DNA of 36,502 nucleotides, taken from positions 1 to 36,502 of the forward strand of contig CAZKUR010000039.1 of the NCBI GenBank assembly GCA_964556005.1, in the 5' to 3' direction. The notes under the pieces are model-generated. The model ran no database searches, was not told the DNA's origin, and saw only the letters and a list, made by a program, of their open reading frames with translations. Position numbers and translations under genes: made by a program. Shown in pieces: positions 16,027-23,470 of the stretch. The stretch comes from CAZKUR01 sp964556005. Lineage in GTDB: Bacteria > Bacteroidota > Ignavibacteria > Ignavibacteriales > Ignavibacteriaceae. Each line of letters begins with the position of its first letter. Position 1 is the first letter of the stretch.

Positions 16027-16806
16027 ATGATAACAAATGCAGCCTCTATAAAAACTGATACTGATAATAAGCAAAACGGTCTTGCTATCATCGAGATGGA
16101 ACATTTAAAGAAATTCTTTGGGAATAATCAAGTTCTCCGGGATTTTAGTTTGGTGATTTATAAAGGTGAAAACCTGGTTATCCTTGGAAAATCGGGAACG
16201 GGCAAATCTGTACTTATAAAATGCATAGTGGGATTAATTGAAATTGATGAAGGTAACCTGGTTGTACTAGGGAAAAAAATTTCAGAGCTCAAGAGAGAGG
16301 AACTCATTGAATTACACAAAAAGATCGGCTTCCTTTTTCAAAGCGGCGCTCTCTATGATTCTATGACTGTAAGAGAAAACCTTGAGTTCCCCCTTAGAAG
16401 ACAATTACGATCAATAGGGAAAAAAAAGTTGAACTTGCTTGTACAAGAAGCATTACAGCATGTAGGCCTTGCCGAAGCAATTGATTTGATGCCTTCAGAA
16501 CTTTCCGGCGGTATGCGTAAAAGATTAGGGCTAGCACGAACATTGATTTTGAAACCGGAGATAATGCTTTATGATGAACCTACCACAGGGTTGGATCCCA
16601 TAACATCAAAAGAAATTAGCAGCCTCATTCTAGAAGTGCAAAAAATTTATGATACTACTTCAATCATTATTACACAAGATATGGATTGTGCCAAGCGCAC
16701 AGCAAACCGGATCGTAGTTATCAAAGATGGCATGTGTGCAGCAGAAGGTTCATATATCGATCTGCAGAATTCTGATGATAAGTGGATACGATCATTTTTT
16801 GAATAA
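16027..16806 (+). CDS. mlaF: MlaF-like ABC transporter ATPase
   Basis: A 259-residue ATPase with Walker A GKSGTGKS (about 54-61), Q-loop FLFQSGALYDSMTV, signature LSGGMRKRLGLAR and Walker B IMLYDEPTTGLDP. The SGALYDSMTV segment is typical of the MlaF/Ttg2A group. It should power the MlaE permease for phospholipid transport. The N-terminus has about 20 extra polar residues. It lies 17 bases after mlaE and 30 before the mlaD-like gene. The usual H-loop histidine position reads Gln (IIITQDMD), a small departure from the textbook TH motif that some MlaF-like proteins may share. Confidence 0.9.
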   Translation: MITNAASIKTDTDNKQNGLAIIEMEHLKKFFGNNQVLRDFSLVIYKGENLVILGKSGTGKSVLIKCIVGLIEIDEGNLVVLGKKISELKREELIELHKKIGFLFQSGALYDSMTVRENLEFPLRRQLRSIGKKKLNLLVQEALQHVGLAEAIDLMPSELSGGMRKRLGLARTLILKPEIMLYDEPTTGLDPITSKEISSLILEVQKIYDTTSIIITQDMDCAKRTANRIVVIKDGMCAAEGSYIDLQNSDDKWIRSFFE

Positions 16807-16836
16807 TACGTAAGACAAATTATAAGAGTTCGGCAA

Positions 16837-17703
16837 ATGAAAAAAAATACAGCTAATAAAATCAGGCTTGGAATATTTCTATCAATAGGAATAGTAGTAT
16901 TCATTTTAGGAATATATTTTATCGGGGAGAGGCAGCAATTATTCAGGGATACTTTTAATATAAGCGCAGTATTTAAAGATATTGGCGGGCTTCAAGCCGG
17001 GAACAATGTACGTTTCTTAGGAATAAATGTAGGAACTATAGAGAATATAGTCATTGTTAGTGATAGTACGGTTAAGGTAGAAATAATGATTAATGAAAGC
17101 ACCCGAAAGTTTATAAAAAAGGATGCGGTTGCAATTATCGGTTCGGAAGGAATTATGGGGAATAAAATTTTAATTATAACCCCGGGTTTGAGCAGTAAAA
17201 ATGAAATAGAAGACAACGATACTATCGCAACAGTTCAGCCAACGACGATTGAAAATATTCTCGCATCAATCAAAACATCTATTGATAATACTGTCAAAGT
17301 CACAAATGATTTATCAAATATTACCGGCAGTATTAAATCAGGGCATGGAATAATAAGCAAGCTGTTAATGGATAGTTCGTTGGCGCAAAATATCGATTCT
17401 ACTTTGATTAATTTAAGGGAAGGCTCAGTTAAACTAAATCGAGGCTTTACTGGGATAAATAATCTTGTGGATGACGCAAAAATCAGCTTTAACCAAAATT
17501 TTGATTCTACATTAATTAATTTAAAAGCAGGTTCGGTTAAACTAAATCAGGGCTTATCAGGATTAAAGGATCTTGTGGATGACGCAAAAATCAGCTTTGA
17601 TCAAAATTTCGATTCAACTTTTATTAATTTGAAAGAAGGTTCGGCAGGGTTTAAAATACTTATGGATAAGGCAAAAAGAAGCTGGCTGCTATGGGGTTTT
17701 TAA
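16837..17703 (+). CDS. mlaD: MlaD-like MCE-domain protein with tandem repeats
   Basis: A 288-residue protein with an N-terminal membrane anchor (LGIFLSIGIVVFILGIYFIG, about 10-30) and one MCE domain (about 35-120: FKDIGGLQAGNNVRFLGINVG, then IGSEGIMGNKILIITPG). MCE proteins form the periplasmic hexamer that channels lipids. The rest is a helical region. From about residue 187 it is built of three 36-residue repeats (STLINLKEGSVKLN type) and the last is cut short, ending in WLLWGF. The repeats could extend a coiled-coil needle toward the outer membrane. Last gene of the operon. Confidence 0.88.
   Translation: MKKNTANKIRLGIFLSIGIVVFILGIYFIGERQQLFRDTFNISAVFKDIGGLQAGNNVRFLGINVGTIENIVIVSDSTVKVEIMINESTRKFIKKDAVAIIGSEGIMGNKILIITPGLSSKNEIEDNDTIATVQPTTIENILASIKTSIDNTVKVTNDLSNITGSIKSGHGIISKLLMDSSLAQNIDSTLINLREGSVKLNRGFTGINNLVDDAKISFNQNFDSTLINLKAGSVKLNQGLSGLKDLVDDAKISFDQNFDSTFINLKEGSAGFKILMDKAKRSWLLWGF
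17389..17700 (+). repeat. 108-bp tandem repeats in the mlaD-like gene
   Basis: The GATTCTAC-type start recurs at 17395, 17503 and 17611, an exact 108-base period (36 codons). Units one and two are close at the DNA level; the third is truncated and diverged after its first half. Confidence 0.85.
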
Positions 17704-17782
17704 AAAGTGACAATTTTATCTGAGATATTTACCGAAACGCAATTGCTTTTATTAAATCCAATAGTATCATAAAATACCTCAC

Positions 17783-17849
17783 CCAAAGGATGCAGCTCCC
17801 TTTTCATCCTTATAAACGATTGAGTATCTGCAAACATCTTTATACCATA
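17783..17849 (+). promoter_or_regulatory. Shared promoter element, copy 7
   Basis: CCCAAAGGATGCAGCTCCC, then CTTTTCATCCTT. TTG is at 17820-17822, 20 bases, then TACCATA at 17843-17849. The decayed CsbD-like gene starts 59 bases on. Confidence 0.72.
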
Positions 17850-17908
17850 TTACCAGTAGTTTAATACTGGTACAAGATATATTTATCAAATGTATATATA
17901 AAAGAGAA

Positions 17909-18616
17909 ATGAAATCGCTGATAATTGAAGAAATTTTAAATGAAATTCCCGGTAAAATCAAAAAACAATTCACAAACCTAATCGACAACAATTCACTTTA
18001 TTAGGGTGGTAAGAGTAAAGAAATATTGGAAAGATTGCGGACTAAGCTTGGAAAAACTAAGAGAAAGATCCGCAGCGATAAGTACCCGAGCGATTTTCGA
18101 AGTGTTCATTCCGTAAGAACCGAACAGAAAATATTCCTTCAGATATTTTTAGAAGAGTTCAAGTTTAAAAGATAAGATGAATTTTCCAAGCATGGTGTTA
18201 AAGACTCATCATCTTACAATTTGTTCCCGAATACATTACCGGATATAAATCGAGTTATTGAGATTGTTCAAGAAAACGGTTTCGATGGGATCTTGGTAGC
18301 TTGTCTTCTTGTTGATGAAACGAAAACTCTTTATGTACAGGGTTATGTTACAACAGAATAGTTTACACGATATAATTCCTTTCGAAAAACGTATGACACA
18401 TACTACCATGACGTTGAGCATCCGGCATATGTTGATTCTTCAATAGTCAAGTGTCGCACGATAGAAGTTTGGGTGATTAGGAAAGAGGAACGATTGATTT
18501 TGGCAGCCAAAAGTAATACGCCTGAAAGGTATTCGGTAGAAGCAGTTTAAAATGATACAGCAAATCTTGTGATTACTCAATTAATTCGGAATGCTATTAT
18601 TAAATCTGAGGAGTAG
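17909..18616 (+). pseudogene. CsbD-like start joined to a decayed lipoprotein-type gene
   Basis: One frame of 235 codons plus stop, broken by in-frame TAG 18002, TAA 18173, TAG 18359 and TAA 18548, with no frameshift. Codons 1-60 resemble the CsbD stress protein family: MKSLIIEEILNEIPGKIKKQ, then KEILERLRTKLGKTKRKI. From about codon 70 the text changes to a different protein (DEFSKHGVKDSSSYNLFP, then ENGFDGILVACLLVDETKTL, then an ending in NLVITQLIRNAIIKSEE), which resembles uncharacterised Bacteroidota lipoproteins, here without its signal peptide. I infer a deletion that joined two neighbouring genes, followed by point nonsense mutations. The intact ancestors would have belonged to shared promoter copy 7. 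Confidence 0.65.
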
Positions 18617-18932
18617 ACAGATGATGTAAAATACAATTGGTAAAGATGAAGGATAAGTCGAACATACTATTTCACATCCAAAAGAAATAAAAATGGCTTC
18701 ATGTTCTGAGGGCAAAATTGAAACCCGAAATGTTGAATTTTTTTAAAGCACAAACCGAAGATGCAGAGAGAATTGCCGGATTCCTCGCGCATTAAAAAAT
18801 ATAGTAATTCGTCGGGAGAAAAATTCTGTCCTTCTAAGGTTTGCTATTGATACTTTATCTATATAAACAAACGATCCATCATATATGGATTTTACTCAGT
18901 AGCTGCTAAACAAGTGAGGATACCGGCTCCCC
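18617..18932 (+). other. Decayed stretch without an intact gene
   Basis: Short broken frames only. One (about 18709-18795) reads LRAKLKPEMLNFFKAQ and TEDAERIAGFLAH before a stop and may be the end of a lost gene, which I cannot identify. Confidence 0.4.
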
Positions 18933-18998
18933 CCAAAGAAGTAGACCCTTTTTCATCCTTTAGAACGATTGATTCACTCTAAATTCGTATGTAGTTTA
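18933..18998 (+). promoter_or_regulatory. Shared promoter element, copy 8
   Basis: CCAAAGAAGTAGACCC, then the TTTTTCATCC core. TTG is at 18969-18971, 20 bases, TAGTTTA at 18992-18998. The bacterioferritin pseudogene begins 61 bases on. Confidence 0.75.
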
Positions 18999-19059
18999 TA
19001 ATTGAATTTGAATTATAAACTTTAAAAAAGCCTTAATACAATTTTAACGGAGAAAAAGA

Positions 19060-19539
19060 ATTAAAGGCAATGAAAAATTGCTCAAAATGCTCAACCAGGG
19101 TTTAGCTGATGAACTTACTGCTATTAACCAGTAAATGGTACATTCAGAAATTTGTGCAAACTGGCGTTACGGTAAACTTCACATGGCTATCAGAAAACAG
19201 GCATTGGATGAAATGCACCATACCGAATGGCTCATTCAGCGTATCATTTTCCTTGATGGCTTTCCAGATGTATCAATGCCAAATCCGATGAAAATCGGTA
19301 AGGCGGTTTCGGAAATTGTAAGAAACGATCAAGACGCAGAGCTCAAAGGTTTAATTGCTTACAATGCTGCTATTAAACTTGCCCATGAAGAAACTGACGA
19401 AGGTAGTGTTGATTTATTGACAAAGATACTCAAAATGGAAGAGGGGCATGTCGATTGAGCAGAAATACAACGTTCACAGATTGATCAGATGGGAATAGAA
19501 AATTATTTAAATAACCAAACTGAAGATACGGCAAATTGA
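19060..19539 (+). pseudogene. bfr: Bacterioferritin pseudogene
   Basis: A 159-codon frame of the usual bacterioferritin length with the ferroxidase residues in place: Glu in LADELTAINQ, Glu and His in LDEMHHTE, and Glu and His in MEEGHVD. Three lesions are visible. The start codon reads ATT at 19060 (GGAG at 19049-19052 keeps correct spacing). TAA at 19132-19134 stands where family members have Tyr (AINQY). TGA at 19456-19458 stands where they have Trp (GHVDW). No frameshift is present. A shorter frame from ATG 19135 could still give a protein lacking the first helix and the end of the fourth, which is unlikely to form a cage. Intact bacterioferritin stores iron and oxidises Fe(II). Confidence 0.8.
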
Positions 19540-19609
19540 TTAAAAAAAATTTGATACCGAGTAGTCGGGAAGATAGAGTGAATAAATAAATAATGAAAGG
19601 AGTTGAACT

Positions 19610-19801
19610 ATGTCATTGATTGGATTAGTACTCGTTTTGATAATTGTCGGAGTGGCTCTTTGGCTGATTAACAGCTTCATTCCGATGCAGTCCACCATAA
19701 AGAAGATATTGAATGCGGTGGTGATTATTGTAGTGGTTCTCTGGTTATTGAATGCCTTCGGCCTCATAGAAGGTTTAAAGACGATTCGTATCGGAGGGTA
19801 G
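19610..19801 (+). CDS. Thivi_2564-family small membrane protein
   Basis: Encodes 63 residues starting MSLIGLVLVLIIVGVALWL behind AAAGGAG. Two helices are split by INSFIPMQSTIKKILNAV, and the second ends WLLNAFGLIEG. This pattern fits the small membrane protein family named after Thivi_2564, of unknown function. It lies 70 bases after the bacterioferritin pseudogene and may share its promoter (copy 8). A hairpin with arms GAAGCC (19815-19820) and GGCTTC (19837-19842) follows the stop. Confidence 0.75.
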   Translation: MSLIGLVLVLIIVGVALWLINSFIPMQSTIKKILNAVVIIVVVLWLLNAFGLIEGLKTIRIGG

Positions 19802-20029
19802 TCGTATGATCGTGGAAGCCCTTGCATTACAAGTGAGGCTTCAACTCTCACGATAATTCCGGGACGCCGGATTTTACATTTTAACAATTGTGTGCGATAC
19901 TTCCTTTATCAATTAATTTATGTAGCCGGTGAAGTATAGGCTATCGTACTATAATTTCATTGGTTTTATTTGCTTAGATCCAGTAATTGATTTTGAAGAA
20001 TCTATTTATTGGTGAAAGTGCCGGCTCAA

Positions 20030-20096
20030 CCGATAGATGTAATCCCTTTTTCATCCATTTGCACGATTGAACAATCCTAAATTCCTTCTTATAATA
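20030..20096 (+). promoter_or_regulatory. Shared promoter element, copy 9
   Basis: CCGATAGATGTAATCCC, then TTTTTCATCCATTTG. TTG is at 20067-20069, 20 bases, TATAATA at 20090-20096. The next start is 67 bases on. The remainder of 19802-20029 holds only the hairpin after the small membrane protein. Confidence 0.8.
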
Positions 20097-20163
20097 TTAT
20101 GGTAATTAAGAAACTATTATATGAAATATTTGTCATCAATTAAAATTATAAAGGAGTCATCAA

Positions 20164-20694
20164 ATGAATTCGCTATTTATTAAAGAAAATTTGAATGAGA
20201 GTGCAGGTAAACTCAAACAAAAGAAACGTTTCAAAATGAAAAACGTCGGTATTTTCTTTGCTGTTATTTCTATCCTTTGTTTCTTTTTTTCTCCCCAATC
20301 ATACGCACAACACGGAATTAAATGGAGCGGAAGCGGCGGCTGGGGGATGGGATCCAACTATGGTAAGATGTACGACCCAAAGACAGTTGAGACTATTAGT
20401 GGTGAAGTTGTCAGCGTAGACAAAATAACCCCGATGAAAGGGATGTCTTATGGTGTACACCTGATGCTAAAAACCGACAAAGGAAATTTGCCTATCCATT
20501 TAGGGCCGGTCTGGTATATTGAAAACCAAGATATCAGAATTGAGCCAAAGGATAAAGTTGAGGTCACAGGCTCACAAATCACATTTGAAGGTAAACCTGC
20601 CGTCATTGCCGCTGAATTAAAGAAAGGCAATGAAATACTGAAGCTTCGAGATGAAAACGGCTTTCCCGCTTGGAGTGGTTGGCGACGACGATAA
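20164..20694 (+). CDS. Secreted OB-fold-like protein with a CsbD-like N-terminal remnant
   Basis: From ATG 20164 (behind AAGGAG) the first 20 residues, MNSLFIKENLNESAGKLKQK, match the start of CsbD-like proteins and of the pseudogene at 17909. They run in frame into MKNVGIFFAVISILCFFF, a signal peptide ending SYAQH, whose own start would be ATG 20236. The mature part (about 120 residues) has ETISGEVVSVDKITPMKGM, LPIHLGPVWYIENQD, KVEVTGSQITFEGKPAV and FPAWSGWRRR, a small beta-barrel type found in many Bacteroidota and often labelled DNA-binding without proof. I infer that a deletion fused the CsbD ribosome site and start to this gene. Translation may begin at either ATG; the strong ribosome site belongs to the first. 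Confidence 0.75.
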   Translation: MNSLFIKENLNESAGKLKQKKRFKMKNVGIFFAVISILCFFFSPQSYAQHGIKWSGSGGWGMGSNYGKMYDPKTVETISGEVVSVDKITPMKGMSYGVHLMLKTDKGNLPIHLGPVWYIENQDIRIEPKDKVEVTGSQITFEGKPAVIAAELKKGNEILKLRDENGFPAWSGWRRR

Positions 20695-20802
20695 ATCTAC
20701 CCAACTTCAGCTAACCGCAGGCACGGTGTAGTGCATTTACTGTTAAATGAAATGTTCGGCTAATATTATATTTGAAATTTCGCCATCCATGGCTCGATAG
20801 TC

Positions 20803-20834
20803 TTTGATGTATCATTGCATCATTATACATCAAA
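20803..20834 (+). repeat. Perfect inverted repeat upstream of a 26-codon remnant
   Basis: TTTGATGTAT at 20803-20812 and ATACATCAAA at 20825-20834, ten-base arms with a 12-base loop. It lies about 48 bases before the ATG at 20882, so it could be an operator or leader hairpin. A faint likeness to the shared element (CCATCCATGGCTCGATAG, 20783-20800) lies just before it. Confidence 0.5.
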
Positions 20835-20881
20835 TATAAAATTTATTAATTTAAATTGAGCTAACAGACAAGGAGGAATTA

Positions 20882-20962
20882 ATGAGAACAAGAACCGGTT
20901 TGTGGATTGACCACAAGAAAACCATTATCGTGATTGTCTCGGACGAAAGGGAAGAGAGTTAA
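20882..20962 (+). pseudogene. Truncated gene remnant, 26 codons
   Basis: A perfect ribosome site (AAGGAGG) precedes MRTRTGLWIDHKKTIIVIVS, then DEREES and a stop. Longer proteins that begin with GLWIDHRKAVIV-like text are common near stress genes in this group, so this looks like the 5' end of such a gene, with the rest lost up to the LysE-type gene 10 bases later. Function of the intact family is not established. Confidence 0.5.
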
Positions 20963-20972
20963 AGAATAAACT

Positions 20973-21584
20973 ATGCAGTTTATGATTTTTCTAAAAGGAA
21001 TCTTTATAGGTTTTGCGATGGCAGTCCCTATTGGTCCTATTGGAATAATGTGCATCCGCAGGACACTAACCGAGGGTCGGGTACGCGGACTAATTATTGG
21101 CCTTGGAGCCGCAACTGCGGATTTACTCTACGGCTGTATTGCTGCATTTGGAATTACTTTTATTTCAAATATGCTTGTCAGTCAACGAATTTGGTTAAGA
21201 CTGGTCGGAGGAGTGCTTCTTCTTTATTTGGGTGTAAGAGCATATCGTAAACCTGCTGTTAATCCTAATATTCCTATAAATAGTAGTAGTATTTTAAGAT
21301 CATACTTCGCAGCTTTTTTACTAACACTTACTAATCCTTTGACTATCTTTGTTTTTATTGCTGTGTTTGCCACACTTGGTTTAGAAAATGAAATTATTAT
21401 TTTTTCGGGAATTGCTCTTGTATTGGGAGTTTTTATAGGCTCGTTTTTATGGTTTCTGTCTCTAAGTTCCGGTGTTATGCTTTTTAGAAAGAAATTAGAT
21501 TTGGTCGGATTGAAATGGGTAAATAGAATTGCAGGAATTTTATTAATTGTCTCCGGTGTTATAATTATGGTTAGTTTGTTATGA
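20973..21584 (+). CDS. LysE-family amino-acid exporter
   Basis: A 203-residue inner-membrane protein with six predicted helices. The N-terminal GIFIGFAMAVPIGPIGIMCI carries the PxGP-type signature of the LysE/RhtB family, followed by GLIIGLGAATADLLYG and, in the middle, AFLLTLTNPLTIFVFIAVFA, also typical. Members export amino acids or related metabolites; the substrate cannot be predicted. The start at 20973 lacks a good ribosome site and may be coupled to the remnant frame that ends 10 bases upstream. No shared promoter copy is directly upstream, though a degenerate trace exists near 20783. Confidence 0.85.
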   Translation: MQFMIFLKGIFIGFAMAVPIGPIGIMCIRRTLTEGRVRGLIIGLGAATADLLYGCIAAFGITFISNMLVSQRIWLRLVGGVLLLYLGVRAYRKPAVNPNIPINSSSILRSYFAAFLLTLTNPLTIFVFIAVFATLGLENEIIIFSGIALVLGVFIGSFLWFLSLSSGVMLFRKKLDLVGLKWVNRIAGILLIVSGVIIMVSLL

Positions 21585-21758
21585 ATATTTTTTTATCAAA
21601 ATAGTCTAATTGCATTCATCAATATGCAAATGCCGGTAAAACAATAACACATTGTTTATCATTCAACAATCGAAGGGATTTTCATGAATGATATAACCGG
21701 GTTATCACATGAGTATTAACTTTCGATAAAAAGAAAACATTACATAATCCAATACCTA

Positions 21759-21826
21759 CCCAAAAGCAGTAGTGCTTTTTTCATCCTTTTGCTCGATTGT
21801 ATTAAGAGTTTATCATTTATACTTTA
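21759..21826 (+). promoter_or_regulatory. Shared promoter element, copy 10
   Basis: CCCAAAAGCAGTAGTGC, then TTTTTTCATCCTTTTG. TTG is at 21797-21799, 20 bases, TACTTTA at 21820-21826. The lipoprotein gene at 21906 starts 79 bases on. The rest of 21585-21758 has no gene. Confidence 0.8.
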
Positions 21827-21905
21827 TTTCATATTCGCAAAGATTTTTTTTCTTAAGTAATAAGAATTGAAACTAACTATAAGTAACAACATAAAGGAGG
21901 ATAAA

Positions 21906-22292
21906 ATGAAGCATATGATCATTGTGAAGATAGCAGTGGGTGTCCTATTCGCTGCAGTAGTTGCAGGCTGTGGAAGCGGTCCGGTAACGGTAAATAAAGA
22001 GCCGTCCATGTCCGCGATTCGAGCTGCTGAAGAAATGGGTGCGTCCGGCATTCCGAGTGCATCTCTATATTTACAACTCGCAAAAGAAGAATTAGAGAAC
22101 GGTAAAACGCTCGCGGCAACGGGCAATAAGGAACAATCTGAGTCAATGCTGTCGCGTGCCCAGGCCGATGCTGAACTGGCAGTAGCACTCTCTCACAGTT
22201 TTGCCGACAGTACCAAAGCTTCGAAGGAATTGGAGCGAGTAAAAAATCTCCAGCAGAATAACCCAATTCAAACGAAAGGAAGTGACTTATGA
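21906..22292 (+). CDS. DUF4398-like lipoprotein
   Basis: A 128-residue protein; ATG 21906 follows AAAGGAGGATAA. The lipobox is VAGC (Cys about residue 22). The mature part, with AIRAAEEMGASGIPSASLYL, then LAKEELENGKTLAATGNKEQ and MLSRAQADAELAVALSHS, is a helical hairpin of the DUF4398 type. Its TGA overlaps the ATG of the next lipoprotein (ATGA), so the two are translationally coupled and probably act together in the periplasm. Function unknown. Confidence 0.82.
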   Translation: MKHMIIVKIAVGVLFAAVVAGCGSGPVTVNKEPSMSAIRAAEEMGASGIPSASLYLQLAKEELENGKTLAATGNKEQSESMLSRAQADAELAVALSHSFADSTKASKELERVKNLQQNNPIQTKGSDL

Positions 22293-23107
22293 AATCTATT
22301 ATATATCTTACAGCTATTGTATTTGCCGGATTACTCGTCAGCTGCGCTGCAAGTGTTCCCCCAAGCGAACTCATCAAAGCACGCCAAGCTTACGAACATG
22401 CGAGTACAGGACAGGCGGCTCAATTAGTACCTGCAGAGTTACATAAGGCAAAGGTGGCACTTGACACTGCCGAACAGTCTTTCCTAACCGATCCTGAATC
22501 ATACCGTACCCGAGATCTTGCTTATATTGCAGATCGCAAAGCTAAGATAGCTGAAGCATTAGCTGCCACAACCGCTTCAAATGCATCTATCGTAAAGTCA
22601 GGTAAAGATTACCAGACAACACAGACGGATATAATGAAGAACAAAACAGAACAACTTGCCGTAGCGCAAAAAGAAAAGCTCGAAGCAGATGAAAGAACAG
22701 CTAAGGCACAAGCGGATCTTGTAAAACTCGCAGCGGTTAAAGAGGAAGCACGCGGACTGGTTATTACACTTTCAGGCAGTGTACTCTTTGCTTCAGGCAA
22801 ATCTGGTCTTTTACCGGCAGCATTGAACCGGCTAAATAAAGTTGCTGATGCGCTGCTAGTGACTAAAGAGAAAAATCTCACTATTGAGGGTTTTACCGAC
22901 TCACAGGGGTCATCCGGTTATAACCTTACGTTATCTCAACAGCGTGCGGATGTAGTACGCACTTATCTAATTTCACGAGGCTACCCCGGTGATCTTATTC
23001 AAGCCCAGGGAATCGGTGAAGCTAGACCTATTGCAAATAATAACAATGCCGAAGGCCGGGCTAACAATCGTCGAGTAGAAATCGTCGTTAACCATATGGC
23101 AAATTAG
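22289..23107 (+). CDS. DUF4398-OmpA lipoprotein
   Basis: A 272-residue lipoprotein with lipobox LVSC (Cys about residue 19). Residues 22-110 are a DUF4398-like helical region (PPSELIKARQAYEHASTGQA, then LHKAKVALDTAEQSF), then a coiled coil rich in Ala/Lys/Glu (about 110-155), then an OmpA C-terminal domain (about 160-270) with GSVLFASGKSGLLPAALNRL, IEGFTDSQGSSGYNL, LSQQRADVVRTYL and GRANNRRVEIVV. The OmpA part binds peptidoglycan, so the protein anchors the envelope. It ends at the strong terminator at 23139. Confidence 0.88.
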   Translation: MKSIIYLTAIVFAGLLVSCAASVPPSELIKARQAYEHASTGQAAQLVPAELHKAKVALDTAEQSFLTDPESYRTRDLAYIADRKAKIAEALAATTASNASIVKSGKDYQTTQTDIMKNKTEQLAVAQKEKLEADERTAKAQADLVKLAAVKEEARGLVITLSGSVLFASGKSGLLPAALNRLNKVADALLVTKEKNLTIEGFTDSQGSSGYNLTLSQQRADVVRTYLISRGYPGDLIQAQGIGEARPIANNNNAEGRANNRRVEIVVNHMAN

Positions 23108-23138
23108 TAACGAGTATTCATAAAGAGTTCTAATTAAA

Positions 23139-23174
23139 GACCCGGAAAGTAGTCCGGGTCCTTTATATTTTTTT
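23139..23174 (+). terminator. Rho-independent terminator
   Basis: GACCCGGA at 23139-23146, six-base loop, TCCGGGTC at 23153-23160, then CTTTATATTTTTTT. A strong terminator for the two-lipoprotein operon. 23175-23358 holds no clear gene; a 19-codon frame from ATG 23244 is too short to call. Confidence 0.9.
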
Positions 23175-23358
23175 GTTGAAATGCATGCATTCTTTTTCGG
23201 AGATAATGTATATTTAACAGTTCAACGAAATGAGGGTAAGGCAATGGTTGTTGAAACTCAAATCTTAAAGGCTGACGTTACAACAATAAAATCCATTAGC
23301 TAAATGTTATACTGCACAATCATCCATGACGGTTATAATAAGCAGCAAGCATGTTCAC

Positions 23359-23425
23359 CCAAAAGATGTAATTCTTTTTTCATCCCTTTGCCCGATTGAT
23401 ATTGAATTCCAATTAGTTGCATTTT
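23359..23425 (+). promoter_or_regulatory. Shared promoter element, copy 11
   Basis: CCAAAAGATGTAATTC, then TTTTTTCATCCCTTTG. TTG is at 23396-23398, 20 bases, GCATTTT at 23419-23425, a weaker -7 element. The SPFH gene starts 45 bases on. Confidence 0.75.
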
Positions 23426-23470
23426 CGTTAGGTAAGTTATCATAAATATTCATTAAACACGGAGTTCATA

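Noticed and set aside
19135..19458. Short bacterioferritin starting at ATG 19135
   Set aside because: It lacks most of the first helix with one ferroxidase Glu and ends before the C-terminal part; the full frame is clearly that of a broken gene.
17700..19560. A genetic code change that reads stop codons as amino acids
   Set aside because: Stops of all three types appear only in this decayed part; long conserved genes in the window have none inside and end normally.
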